DNA from: DAIPKP01 sp964545875
GTDB taxonomy: Bacteria; Synergistota; Synergistia; Synergistales; Aminiphilaceae
Direction of reading: 5' to 3'
Length of the DNA stretch: 64,000 bases
NCBI GenBank assembly: GCA_964545875.1
Contig: CAZJHH010000010.1
Coordinates: 1-64,000, forward strand
The notes below the pieces were generated by a model, which had not been told where the DNA came from, made no database searches, and worked only from the letters and a program-made list of their open reading frames with translations. Below, in pieces: positions 35,563 through 44,109 of this stretch; position 1 is the stretch's first letter, and every line of letters starts with the position of its first letter. Made by a program: the position numbers and the translations under genes.

Positions 35563-36576
35563 CTATTTAATTCGAGGGGCTTCCTTGGCTTCCATCCAGG
35601 GCATCATGGTACGGAGATCCTTGCCCACGGTCTCTAGAAGCTGCTGGGATTCCCGACGCCTCCAGGATTTGAGTACCGGCCGGTTGGTTTGGTTTTCCAA
35701 AATCCACTCCCGGGCGAAGGCACCGCTTTGTACGTTTTTCAGAAGCTCCTTCATGGCCGCCCGGGAAGGTTCGCCGATGACCTTGGGCCCCGCGATGCAA
35801 TCTCCGTATTCTGCGGTGTCACTGATGGAGTAGCGCATCCACTCCAGGCCGCCTTCAAACATGAGATCCACGATGAGTTTCATTTCGTTGAGACATTCAA
35901 AGTAGGCGATCTCCGGCTGGTATCCCGCTTCCACCAAGGTTTCGAAACCCGCTTTGATCAGTTCCGTTACGCCTCCGCAGAGTACCGCCTGCTCGCCGAA
36001 AAGATCCGTTTCGGTCTCCTCCTCGAAGGTGGTTTCGATAACTCCCGCCCGGCAGCAGCCGATTCCCGAAGCGTAGGCCAAGCCGATTTCCCGGGCCTTT
36101 CCCGAGGCGTTCTGGTAGACTGCGATAAGTCCGGGAACGCCCTTGCCCTCCTGGTACATACGGCGCACCAGATGTCCCGGTCCCTTGGGAGCCACCATGA
36201 AAACGTCATTTTCCGTGGGAGGCACCACCTGGTGAAAGTGCACCGTGAAACCGTGGGCGAAAGCCAGAGCGGCACCTTTTTTGAGGTTGGGCCGCACATG
36301 TTCCGTATAGACCTGGGCCTGAATATGGTCGGGCATGAGGAACATCACCACGTCTCCCTGAGCGGCGGCCTGGGCCACCGAAAGAACCGTGAAACCGTCC
36401 TGTTCCGCTTTGGCCTTGGAGCGGCTTCCTTCGTGGAGGCCGATGATAACCTTTACGCCGCTGTCCTTGAGGTTCTGGGCATGGGCATGTCCCTGACTGC
36501 CGTAGCCGAGCACCGCCACGGTAAGGTTTTTCAAAAGGGAAAGATCCGCATCTTTGTCGTAATACATGGTAGCCAT
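35563..36576 (-). CDS. ilvC: Ketol-acid reductoisomerase, class I
   Basis: 337 residues, the short class I form. The Rossmann motif is GYGSQGHAHAQNL; the cofactor loop HEGSRSKAKAEQDGF has Ser/Arg residues that favour NADPH. The C-terminal metal-binding region begins at EVIETTFEEETETDLFGEQ. It rearranges and reduces acetolactate. AGGAGGTAC precedes the ATG. Confidence 0.96.
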   Translation of the reverse strand: MATMYYDKDADLSLLKNLTVAVLGYGSQGHAHAQNLKDSGVKVIIGLHEGSRSKAKAEQDGFTVLSVAQAAAQGDVVMFLMPDHIQAQVYTEHVRPNLKKGAALAFAHGFTVHFHQVVPPTENDVFMVAPKGPGHLVRRMYQEGKGVPGLIAVYQNASGKAREIGLAYASGIGCCRAGVIETTFEEETETDLFGEQAVLCGGVTELIKAGFETLVEAGYQPEIAYFECLNEMKLIVDLMFEGGLEWMRYSISDTAEYGDCIAGPKVIGEPSRAAMKELLKNVQSGAFAREWILENQTNRPVLKSWRRRESQQLLETVGKDLRTMMPWMEAKEAPRIK

Positions 36577-36682
36577 AAAAAGAGTACCTCCTCGAAATAT
36601 ATGAGTTGTTTCTGTATGAGTCAGACTCCCCGTTCCCTAGGGCTTCGGAGTCGTTGCTCCATGGATGGAATCCGTGCAAATC

Positions 36683-37183
36683 TCAGTTGAGTTCCCGGCT
36701 GCCTGCAAACCCCGTGCGGGACATGGCCACGGCGCCGCTGCTGGCCACTTCGAGAATGCCGAAGGGGCGTACTGCCTCGAGAAGGGCCTTTACCTTTCCC
36801 GCATCTCCCGTGGCTTCAAGTACTAGGGCATCCTCTCCCATGTCCACCACCCGGCAACGGAACACTTCGGCGGTTTGAAGAATATGAGGCCGATTGTTCA
36901 TGGGGGCCCGTACCTTTACCATGGTGAGCCAGCGTTCCACGAAAGATCCTTCGCTCAAGTTCGTCACCTCCACGGCTTCCACGAGTTTCGCTATCTGCTT
37001 GGTAATCTGATCTACCATCACGTCGTCCCCGTCTACGACAAGGGTGAAGCGAGAAAGGCCCGGACAATGCGTCTTTCCCACGCTCAGGCTGTTTACGTTA
37101 TATCCCCGGCGGGAAACGAGTCCTGCGAGGCGCGAAAGAACTCCCGGCTGGTTTTCTGCTAAAACACTGATGGTGTGCAGCAT
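36683..37183 (-). CDS. ilvN: Acetolactate synthase regulatory (small) subunit
   Basis: 166 residues with an N-terminal ACT domain (ISVLAENQPGVLSRLAGLVSRRGYNV) that binds valine and a C-terminal activation domain. It confers feedback inhibition on IlvB. First structural gene after the attenuator leader; AAGGAGG before the ATG. Length and sequence fit the ilvH/ilvN type. Confidence 0.95.
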   Translation of the reverse strand: MLHTISVLAENQPGVLSRLAGLVSRRGYNVNSLSVGKTHCPGLSRFTLVVDGDDVMVDQITKQIAKLVEAVEVTNLSEGSFVERWLTMVKVRAPMNNRPHILQTAEVFRCRVVDMGEDALVLEATGDAGKVKALLEAVRPFGILEVASSGAVAMSRTGFAGSRELN

Positions 37184-37222
37184 AGCTGAATTTCCTCCTT
37201 AGCAAAGGATCTTGGGATATAC

Positions 37223-37257
37223 AAAAAGACCGGGGCCCGTCATAACGGGCCCCGGTC
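37223..37257 (-). terminator. Attenuator terminator of the ilv-leu operon
   Basis: On the minus strand, GACCGGGGCCCG and CGGGCCCCGGTC form a 12-bp stem followed by TTTTT. It lies 26 bases after the leader-peptide stop and 40 bases before ilvN, the position of a classic attenuator. Confidence 0.9.
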
Positions 37258-37316
37258 CTGAAATCCCTGGGGTAAGTACTGCGCTACCTTACCACCGGCA
37301 CTCCAGGAGAGGACCC
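37254..37316 (-). promoter_or_regulatory. Possible antiterminator of the ilv-leu leader
   Basis: GGGTCCTCTCCTGG (37303-37316, inside the leader-peptide gene) can pair imperfectly with CCAGGGATTTCAGGACC (37254-37270), and a perfect small hairpin GGTAAG/CTTACC lies between. The distal arm shares GACC with the attenuator stem, so the two structures exclude each other. Pairing is read by eye. Confidence 0.6.
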
Positions 37317-37379
37317 GCAGGTAATAAGCAGTACAAGAATAAGAACGACGACGGCGCAAAAACCGCTCAGAATCATCAT
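37284..37379 (-). CDS. ilvL: Branched-chain amino acid leader peptide
   Basis: A 31-residue peptide starting MMILSGFCA and then reading VVVLILVLLI (residues 10-19), ten consecutive Val/Leu/Ile codons; 15 of 31 residues are branched-chain. A purine-rich AGAGGGGGGA site lies about 10 bases before the first ATG, and the stop is TAG at 37284-37286. Shortage of charged Val, Leu or Ile tRNA would stall the ribosome in the run, leave the antiterminator arm free and allow transcription into ilvN. The symbol is by analogy with the enterobacterial leaders; homology is not implied. Confidence 0.88.
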   Translation of the reverse strand: MMILSGFCAVVVLILVLLITCGSSPGVPVVR

Positions 37380-37434
37380 ATTGTGTGGTCCCCCCTCTCT
37401 TTGCCTCGTGGCAACGTAACGTAAATTAGCGGGA

Positions 37435-37463
37435 ATTGTAGCGGTGATACTGAAAAATGTCAA
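37435..37463 (-). promoter_or_regulatory. Promoter of the ilv-leu operon
   Basis: On the minus strand: consensus -35 TTGACA (37458-37463), 17-base spacer, -10 TACAAT (37435-37440, 5 of 6). Start of transcription near 37428, about 50 bases before the leader-peptide ATG. Confidence 0.85.
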
Positions 37464-37483
37464 CCACTAATTTTTTTCTTGTG

Positions 37484-37535
37484 ACGGGACAGGAATAATG
37501 TCACCCCTAAACGGGACAGGGAAAATGTCACCCCC
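37484..37535. repeat. Two direct repeats resembling an insertion-sequence end
   Basis: Two 25-base near-identical units (37484-37508 and 37511-37535, period 27) share GGGACAGG, then AATGTCACCCC. Closely spaced repeats of this GGGACAGG/TGTCACCCC kind are typical of the ends of IS21-family and similar elements. No transposase follows, so this looks like a remnant end. The rest of 37536-37880 is AT-rich and holds no gene I can support. Confidence 0.5.
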
Positions 37536-37891
37536 CATGTCAGAATGGTGGAATGAGGAGAGATATTTTCTTGAGCATCCAGGAAAGGTGTGCCCAAAAG
37601 AGCCTTTATGAGGGATTCCTCGGAAAGGGAGAACGCTTTTTTCTTGAAATTGAGAATAAAGACGTTGACCTATGGTGACTATTTGCGATGTACGCCGATA
37701 TGCATCCATGATTTTTGGAAGATCTTCTAAGGATGCCCAAGGAGTGTGGAGGGAAATATTTTTCGGTTTCAAGAGCGGATTTGTTTTGTTATCCTTTATA
37801 CTGGAGACGTGTAAAGAAACCACAAAAAGCGATTTCCTTTGCGGGTTTAGTATGGAGTGGTAAATTCCCACGGAAAGAGGGTTTGTGAAAA

Positions 37892-38428
37892 ATGCCGGAG
37901 AAGGAGCCTTTCCGTGTTTGCCCCGAGCGTTCCTGGAAGGATGCGGAGACATGTATCCGTTCGCTGCAGCTTTCTCCTCTTCCGAGGGAGGGAGGCTTTT
38001 TTCGGAGGATCCACACGTCGGAATCCGTTTTTTCTCATGCCGGAGGATTCCGCCGAAGCGCTTCGAGTATTCTCTACCTTTTGCGGGGCGGGGATGTTTC
38101 CCGGTTGCATCGTCTTCGCAGTGCGGAGGAGCTCTGGTTCTTTCTGGAAGGATCCCCGGCGGAGCATCTTGTGCTTTCGCCGGAGTCGCAGGGCCGAACT
38201 TTTCTGGGACACGGCCCTGAAAGAGTCTCTCATGTTCTCGTTCCCTCCATGGCCTGGCAGGGGGCTCGGCTTTGTTCGTCCCTTCCCGAAGAGTATGGGC
38301 TTTTCGGCATTACCGTCTCTCCGGAGTATCTCGATGAGGATTACGAAGAAGGCGAAACTTCGGAGATTCTTCGGAACTATCCCGAGTGGAGAGAACATGT
38401 CTTGAAGTTTACGGAGCATATTCAATGA
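37892..38428 (+). CDS. DUF985 (cupin_5) family protein
   Basis: 178 residues forming a single cupin barrel: GGFFRRIHTSE, SSILYLLRGGDVSRLHRL, ELWFFLEG and VLVPSMAWQGARL, then GLFGITVSPEYLDEDYEEG, the family's ending. DUF985 proteins are thought to act on nucleotide-sugar-like or small substrates, but no activity is certain. The ribosome site is weak (GGAAAGAGG 15 bases upstream). It stands alone between the IS-like repeats and the hybrid kinase gene. Confidence 0.85.
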   Translation: MPEKEPFRVCPERSWKDAETCIRSLQLSPLPREGGFFRRIHTSESVFSHAGGFRRSASSILYLLRGGDVSRLHRLRSAEELWFFLEGSPAEHLVLSPESQGRTFLGHGPERVSHVLVPSMAWQGARLCSSLPEEYGLFGITVSPEYLDEDYEEGETSEILRNYPEWREHVLKFTEHIQ

Positions 38429-38636
38429 AGAAATTTTTTATAGGCGTAAAGGTATATGGGGCGGGAGGTGTGTGCCCCGAAGTGTTTTGAGGGCTGGGGA
38501 GGCGTTTTTTCGTAAGAAAGGAGAAACCCTCCGAACTCCTGCGGTTTTTCTGTAAACGAGAGCCTTATCCTATCCGAGAGGCGCTTTCGAATCGTCGATT
38601 TGCCGTATCGGGAAGCCCTGAACAAGGAGGTTCCAC

Positions 38637-41600
38637 GTGACGTCCAGGCGGGAAGCGGTGGAATTGACCCTGAAAATCTTCGGACTTTTCCTCTTTTTCT
38701 ACACCCTTTCGAGGTACAATTTTCTCGTAGGGCATGTGGTGGTGGAGGGATGGTCCATCGTGGTCGCCTGGAGCATCTATTGTTTTTGCAGCGCTTCCTG
38801 CAGGTATTCCAAGAATCCCATCCTCCTCGTCCTGGGGTACGCCTATCTCGTTACGGGGGGGCTCGATTTTCTTCATGTTCTCACTTACGAGGGGATGAAT
38901 CTTCTGCCCTTCGGAGGATCTCCCGTGGCAACCCAATTCTGGATTGCCGCCCGCTACGTGGAAATCGTTTCCATCTTCGGAGCCCTGGTGCTCCGAAAGC
39001 GAAAGCTTTCTTTTCTTGGAGTTCGGTTGTTTTATTACACCCTCTTTTTTCTCGCCATCGGCAGCATTCTTTTCGAACCAATTTTTCCCTCTTGCTATAT
39101 TCCCGGTGTGGGACTCACTTCCTTCAAAATATACAGCGAATATCTTCTTATGGCCGTTCTGGGAGGATCTCTGGGAATCACCCTCCTGCGCCGCAGGGAG
39201 CTTCGGGGAATTTCCCTGCTTCCTTTTGCGGGGGCTCTGATTTTCACCATCATGGCGGAGCTTTCGTTTACCCTCTATGTGAGCGTCTTTTCTTTTGCAA
39301 ACCTTATGGGGCATGTTTTTAAAGGCATCTCCTTTTACTGCCTTTTCCGGAGCGTTCTTACGGCGGGACTCTTCGAACCCTACGAGAAGATGGAGAAATC
39401 CCGGGATGCCACCTTTCGTCTTTTGCACAACATTCCGGTTCCCCTGTGGCAGTCCGACGAAGAGGGAACGCGGTTTTTCTGGAACCAGGCGTGGGTTTCG
39501 CTTCTGGGAGGCCCCTCGGAGGCATCCCTGCCGGAACCTTCCTGGGAGGAGCGCATTCACCCGGAGGATCGCCATCGCTACTCCCGAACCTACGCCGATG
39601 CCATGACCCGGAGAAAGCAGTTTTCTCTCTCCTATCGCATACTGGATAACCTTGGGCGGTGGCGTACCCTTATCGATACGGCGGTTCCCCTCTGGGAGGA
39701 TGGGGAGAAGGGATTCTGGGGCATCTCCTATGACATGACCCCCCTTCGGGAAGCTCACGAGCGTGTAAAATCCAAGGAAAAGGAGTGGCGTTCCCTTGCG
39801 ACGAGCCTTCCGGGTGGCCTCTTCAGGATAAGCTCCGAAGGGAGGCTTCTTTTTGTCAACTCCCGGGGGCTGGAGATGTTTTCCGTTTCCCGGCCCATTT
39901 TCGTGTTGGGAAAGCTTCTGCGGGAAACCTCCTTGCCCGCTCCCTTCCGGGCCTTGGAAGAGGAGTATTTTCAGCCTTACTTTCGTAAAATCCGTAATCT
40001 TCCCGAAGAACCCCTGCCCATTCGGAATCGGGGGCGGCATTACGAGGTTCGGCTCGTGCCGCAGGAGGATGAATGGGGAGAACCTTCGGGGGTGCTCTGC
40101 ATCGTCCAGGATGTGACGGTCCGTTTTCTTGGAGAGTACGAACGGGAGAAACTTCTTCAGAGTATGCACCGTTTTTCCACCATTATCGAGAATACCAGCG
40201 ACTTTGTCTGTATCATCACATCCAGAGGGGATATCGAGTACATCAATAAATCGGGATTACAGCTTCTGGGGTGGCGTGCCCTTTGGTCCCCCCGGCGCCT
40301 GGAGGATATTTATTCGAGTTCCGAAGCGGCTTCGCTTCTTCGGGAGAGTTCCGCTTTGCTGGAGGGGATGTTCATCCATCCCCGGGAACGCTCGCTTCGC
40401 TCCATGAATGGAGAGGATCTGCCGATCTCTCAGGTAATGGTGCCCATCCACATGGAGGGTCAGCCTCCCCGGTTTGGCATCCTTGCCCGGGATATCCGGG
40501 AACAGCGACGCTTCGAAAAGGAGCTGGGATATCAGAAGAACTTGCTGCAGCGGCTGGTGGATTCCATTCCCATGGGGATATTTCTTAAAGATCCCTCCCA
40601 GGAGTTTCGATACATTTTCTGGAATTCCCGGATGGAGGAAATTACGGGAATTCCCAAAGAAGAAATCCTGGGAGAAACGGATTCCGAGCATTTCCAGCCC
40701 GAAATGGCGAGACACCTGCGGGCTCAGGATAGGGAGGTTCTGGAAAGCGGGAGGCCTCTGATCCGGGAAGAGGTCCGTCTCTTCCGAGAAGACCGGGAAC
40801 ACCTGGTGAGACTTATCAAGCTTCCCTTGTCGGATCCGGGAGAATCCCGGAAGCTCCAGCTTATTTTGGGGGTTCTGGAGGATATTACCGAGGAGAAGGC
40901 TGTGGAAGCGCAGCTCTTTCAATCTCAGAAAATGGAGGCTGTGGGGAGACTTGCGGGAGGCATCGCTCACGATCTGAACAATATGCTCCAGATCATTCAC
41001 GGCTATGCGGAGCTTTTGATGCAAAATCCTCCCAAAGAGAGAGAAAAAATAGAATTTTTCGGCTCCTCCATATACAATGGATGCGAACGCGCCCGAGAGT
41101 TCATTGAGCAGCTTCTTGTCTTTCATCGTAAGGGAACCTATCGGCTGGAGCCCATCTCTCTCAACCACCTGGTGAGGGAAATGGTGGAAATGCTTGGGCA
41201 TGTCATGCCCGAGGGAATTTCCCTCAGCTTCGACCCCGGAAAGGAACTCCCGGATATCTTGGCGGATCCCGGACAGATCCGTCAGGTGATAATGAACCTT
41301 TGTGTCAACGCTCGGGATGCCCTCGGAGAAAACGGGCATATACGAGTCGCCACGGAGCTTCTTCCGGAGGGCATCTCTCCGGCGAAATTTTCTTTCGAAG
41401 CTTCCGAGGAACGGTACATAGTTCTCTCCGTGGAAGATGATGGCCCCGGAATGCCCCGAGAGGTGCGGGAAAAAATTTTCGAGCCCTTTTACTCCACCAA
41501 GGAGCGAGGCAAGGGAACCGGCTTGGGGCTTTCCATCGTCTATGCGGTGGTCATGCGCCACAAGGGGCACGTGGAGGCGGAGAGCGAGCCCGGAAGGGGA

Positions 41601-42101
41601 AGCGTTTTTCGGGTGTTTCTTCCTTGCCGGAAGGAGGGAGAAGAAGTTCTTCAGGGGAAACTGCCTTTGCCTCCCAGCCAGGAGGAATTTTCCGAGATTT
41701 CCTCTCTTTCGAAGGGCACATATCAGGGGATAACGCTCCTCTTTGCGGAGGATGACGAGGTAGTGCGCAACTTCTCTCGAGAAATGCTGCTTTCCTGGGG
41801 ATATCGAGTCATTATGGCAAAGAACGGACGGGAAGCAGTGGATCTCTTCTCGTTGCTGCAAAATCGTATCGACGCTCTTGTCTTTGACGTGATGATGCCT
41901 GAGATGAACGGGGTGGACGCCTACAAAACCATTGTTGCCCAAGGAACTTCCCTTCCGGTGCTTTTCTGCACCGCCTTCATGGATGCAGGGCTTCCCGAAG
42001 AGCTGAAGGAGCAGAAAGATGTTTTGATTCTCAAAAAACCCTTCGGGGTGGAGGATTTTCGGGAGAAGCTGGAGGAACTTCTCTCGGTATGCGGAAAATA
42101 G
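38637..42101 (+). CDS. MASE3-PAS hybrid sensor histidine kinase with receiver domain
   Basis: 1154 residues. Residues 1 to about 225 form a seven-helix MASE3 membrane sensor; several PAS domains follow (about 260-760), then a HisKA/HATPase core with His778 in LAGGIAHDLNNMLQIIHGYAEL, the N box (NLCVNARDAL), and GTGLGLSIVYAVV; a C-terminal receiver has Asp1084 in VFDVMMPEMNG. The start is a GTG behind AAGGAGG. A hybrid kinase needs an HPt partner to pass phosphate on; one is encoded 1 kb downstream at 43068. The ligand is unknown. Confidence 0.92.
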   Translation: MTSRREAVELTLKIFGLFLFFYTLSRYNFLVGHVVVEGWSIVVAWSIYCFCSASCRYSKNPILLVLGYAYLVTGGLDFLHVLTYEGMNLLPFGGSPVATQFWIAARYVEIVSIFGALVLRKRKLSFLGVRLFYYTLFFLAIGSILFEPIFPSCYIPGVGLTSFKIYSEYLLMAVLGGSLGITLLRRRELRGISLLPFAGALIFTIMAELSFTLYVSVFSFANLMGHVFKGISFYCLFRSVLTAGLFEPYEKMEKSRDATFRLLHNIPVPLWQSDEEGTRFFWNQAWVSLLGGPSEASLPEPSWEERIHPEDRHRYSRTYADAMTRRKQFSLSYRILDNLGRWRTLIDTAVPLWEDGEKGFWGISYDMTPLREAHERVKSKEKEWRSLATSLPGGLFRISSEGRLLFVNSRGLEMFSVSRPIFVLGKLLRETSLPAPFRALEEEYFQPYFRKIRNLPEEPLPIRNRGRHYEVRLVPQEDEWGEPSGVLCIVQDVTVRFLGEYEREKLLQSMHRFSTIIENTSDFVCIITSRGDIEYINKSGLQLLGWRALWSPRRLEDIYSSSEAASLLRESSALLEGMFIHPRERSLRSMNGEDLPISQVMVPIHMEGQPPRFGILARDIREQRRFEKELGYQKNLLQRLVDSIPMGIFLKDPSQEFRYIFWNSRMEEITGIPKEEILGETDSEHFQPEMARHLRAQDREVLESGRPLIREEVRLFREDREHLVRLIKLPLSDPGESRKLQLILGVLEDITEEKAVEAQLFQSQKMEAVGRLAGGIAHDLNNMLQIIHGYAELLMQNPPKEREKIEFFGSSIYNGCERAREFIEQLLVFHRKGTYRLEPISLNHLVREMVEMLGHVMPEGISLSFDPGKELPDILADPGQIRQVIMNLCVNARDALGENGHIRVATELLPEGISPAKFSFEASEERYIVLSVEDDGPGMPREVREKIFEPFYSTKERGKGTGLGLSIVYAVVMRHKGHVEAESEPGRGSVFRVFLPCRKEGEEVLQGKLPLPPSQEEFSEISSLSKGTYQGITLLFAEDDEVVRNFSREMLLSWGYRVIMAKNGREAVDLFSLLQNRIDALVFDVMMPEMNGVDAYKTIVAQGTSLPVLFCTAFMDAGLPEELKEQKDVLILKKPFGVEDFREKLEELLSVCGK

Positions 42102-42164
42102 GGGGGAAATGGCCCGTCGAAATTCTCGCAAGGGAGTTTCGCTACAACCTGAGTGGAGGCTGAC

Positions 42165-42857
42165 GTGGTGGAACAGGGTATAGGAGTATTGATCGTTGAG
42201 GATGACAGTATGGTGGCCTTTCTTCTGGAAAACGCCGTGGGTTCCGTGGAGGGATTCTCCATGCTCGGAGTGGCATCCACTCTGGAAGAGATGTTCCAAA
42301 TTCTGGAGGAGGGAGCGGCGGATCTCGTGCTTCTGGATATTTACCTAGGCTCTCAGAATGGTCTTGAGGGATTGCGGAAAATCCGGACAAAGCATGATGA
42401 GGTAGATGTTATCGTGGTCTCTTCGGATAAAAAGGCTGAAGATGTGGCTCTTACCGCACGGCTCGGAGTGTTCGATTACATTACGAAGCCCTTTACGTTC
42501 GAAAGGCTTCAAAAGGTTTTTCTGGCGTACAAGGAATACCGCGGTTCCCTCAACTCTCTGGGGGGCGATGTGGATCAAAAGGGAGTGGACGTTATCCTGC
42601 GGCATGCGGGAGGCAACGGCAGGGCGGTGCTGGAGATGCCCAAGGGGCTGCATGTGGAAACCCTGGAAATGATACGCCAGATGCTCCGGGAATCCGAATG
42701 CCCTCTCTGTTCGGCGGACATACAAAAGAAAAGCGGTCTTTCCGCCTCCACCGTGAGCCGCTATTTGCGATATCTCCAGGAGACCCGGCAGGTGGATCTC
42801 AAAGTGGAGTATCGAAAGCAGGGGCGCCCTCTCCAGTACTATATGTATCTGGAATAG
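42165..42857 (+). CDS. CitB/DctR-type response regulator
   Basis: 230 residues. The receiver domain has the acidic pair in VLIVEDDSM and the phosphorylated Asp58 in LVLLDIYLG; the C-terminal half is a winged-helix type DNA-binding domain with CPLCSADIQKKSGLSASTVSRYLRYLQ. This layout is that of CitB/DcuR-like regulators, which often control transport and fermentation of organic acids. The GTG at 42165 has GGAGG 5 bases upstream. It begins 63 bases after the hybrid kinase and is surely in its operon. Confidence 0.87.
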   Translation: MVEQGIGVLIVEDDSMVAFLLENAVGSVEGFSMLGVASTLEEMFQILEEGAADLVLLDIYLGSQNGLEGLRKIRTKHDEVDVIVVSSDKKAEDVALTARLGVFDYITKPFTFERLQKVFLAYKEYRGSLNSLGGDVDQKGVDVILRHAGGNGRAVLEMPKGLHVETLEMIRQMLRESECPLCSADIQKKSGLSASTVSRYLRYLQETRQVDLKVEYRKQGRPLQYYMYLE

Positions 42858-43067
42858 ATACTGAGGCATGACCGGAGGCCTTACCGGGTTTTTCGGAAGG
42901 AGGCCTTTGGAACGAGGTGTTGCAGGAAAGATGGGAAAAAAGGCAAAAAACTTGCCTTTTGCCAAAATATACCAATAATAGCGAGGTGGAAGTTGGTATA
43001 AGCATACTATGTTGCATAAAACCCCTTTACTAAGTAAAAAATACGAAGTAAAGAAAGGCGTGTATTT

Positions 43068-43964
43068 ATGGCTCTTACGGAGATTCGAGGTTATTCCCAT
43101 CCAGATTCGAAATCCCGAAGTTTTGGGGAGTCTCGTACGGAAATTCCCGTGCGGGTTCTCGTCGTGGATGACGTGGAGGCGAACCTCGAGCTTTTTCGTC
43201 TTTTTCTCGCTCGGGAAAGGGCGGAAGTTACTCTTGCCGGGGGCGGCGAAGAGGCCCTGGAGGCCTATGATGTCCGGAGGCCGGATTGTCTTTTTCTGGA
43301 TCTTCGTATGCCCGGTATGGACGGTATAGAAGTAGCCATGGAGATCCGCCGCCGAGAAGCCCGGGAGGGAAGAAAAACCTTCATTGCGGGCATGTCCGGA
43401 GGAGATCCTGGAACGGATCGTATGTGTTGCGAGGCGGCGGGGATGGATTGTTTTCTTCAGAAACCCGTGACGGCCAGACAGATTCAGAGTGTTCTGGCTC
43501 ATTGTGCTCGAAATGGAACGACTTTTCCCGTTCTCGAAGACCCGGAGGGTGTCTCTTCCCGAAGAAGGCAGCCCTCTCTTCAGGGGGTGCACTTGGAGAA
43601 TATGCTTGATCTGCTTCGGGGAAATTGGGATCTTCTTAGAATGGCCGTGGAAAACCGTTTTTTGCCTCAGATTCGCAAAGACCTGGGGGAGCTTCAAGAT
43701 TTTGTTCAGCGGGGGGAACTGCAACAGGCCGAAAGAGTGGCTCACAAAATGAAAGGGAATCTCAGCTATTTCGGTAAGAATAGCGCGGCTCTTCTGGCGG
43801 AAAAAGTACGTTTCTCCTGTGAACGCGGAGATTTGGGGGATGTGGAGCAGTACCTTCCGGCTTTTGCGGGCCGCTGTGCCGCCTTGGCTGAAATTTTTGC
43901 CGATCCTCATTGGGAACATGCGTTTACCCCCAAGGGGGAGTATCGGGGAGGGTCTCGGACGTAG
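43068..43964 (+). CDS. Receiver-HPt fusion protein
   Basis: 298 residues. An N-terminal receiver domain (Asp78 in FLDLRMPGMDG, after RVLVVDDVEANL) is followed by a linker and a C-terminal HPt helical bundle with the phosphorylatable His226 in RVAHKMKGNLSYFG. It lacks a kinase or output domain, so its job is phosphotransfer, most likely between the hybrid kinase at 38637 and the regulator at 42165. A 210-base AT-rich gap separates it from that pair, so it may have its own promoter. Confidence 0.85.
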   Translation: MALTEIRGYSHPDSKSRSFGESRTEIPVRVLVVDDVEANLELFRLFLARERAEVTLAGGGEEALEAYDVRRPDCLFLDLRMPGMDGIEVAMEIRRREAREGRKTFIAGMSGGDPGTDRMCCEAAGMDCFLQKPVTARQIQSVLAHCARNGTTFPVLEDPEGVSSRRRQPSLQGVHLENMLDLLRGNWDLLRMAVENRFLPQIRKDLGELQDFVQRGELQQAERVAHKMKGNLSYFGKNSAALLAEKVRFSCERGDLGDVEQYLPAFAGRCAALAEIFADPHWEHAFTPKGEYRGGSRT

Positions 43965-44007
43965 CCGGAGGGCTGCTTTGAGGAGAAAAATCATGCGAAA
44001 AGAGAGC

Positions 44008-44051
44008 CCTTGAGGGGAGATCTGCGGATCTCCCCTCAAGGCGTTTTTTTT
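44008..44051 (+). terminator. Terminator after the receiver-HPt gene
   Basis: A 15-bp perfect stem (CCTTGAGGGGAGATC and complement) with loop TGCG and eight T residues: a strong rho-independent terminator on the plus strand. Confidence 0.93.
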
Positions 44052-44109
44052 GAGAGAAACCTCGGTGTTTCCCGAGGAAAAAGTACGCTCCTTCGTGGAT
44101 GAAATTATT

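Noticed and set aside
40257..42299. A 680-codon minus-strand open frame opposite the hybrid kinase
   Set aside because: The plus strand carries complete kinase and receiver motifs; the minus frame shows no domain.
42858..43067. Possible sigma-54 promoter (TGG ... TTGCA) before the REC-HPt gene
   Set aside because: The spacing between the two elements is about twice the required distance.
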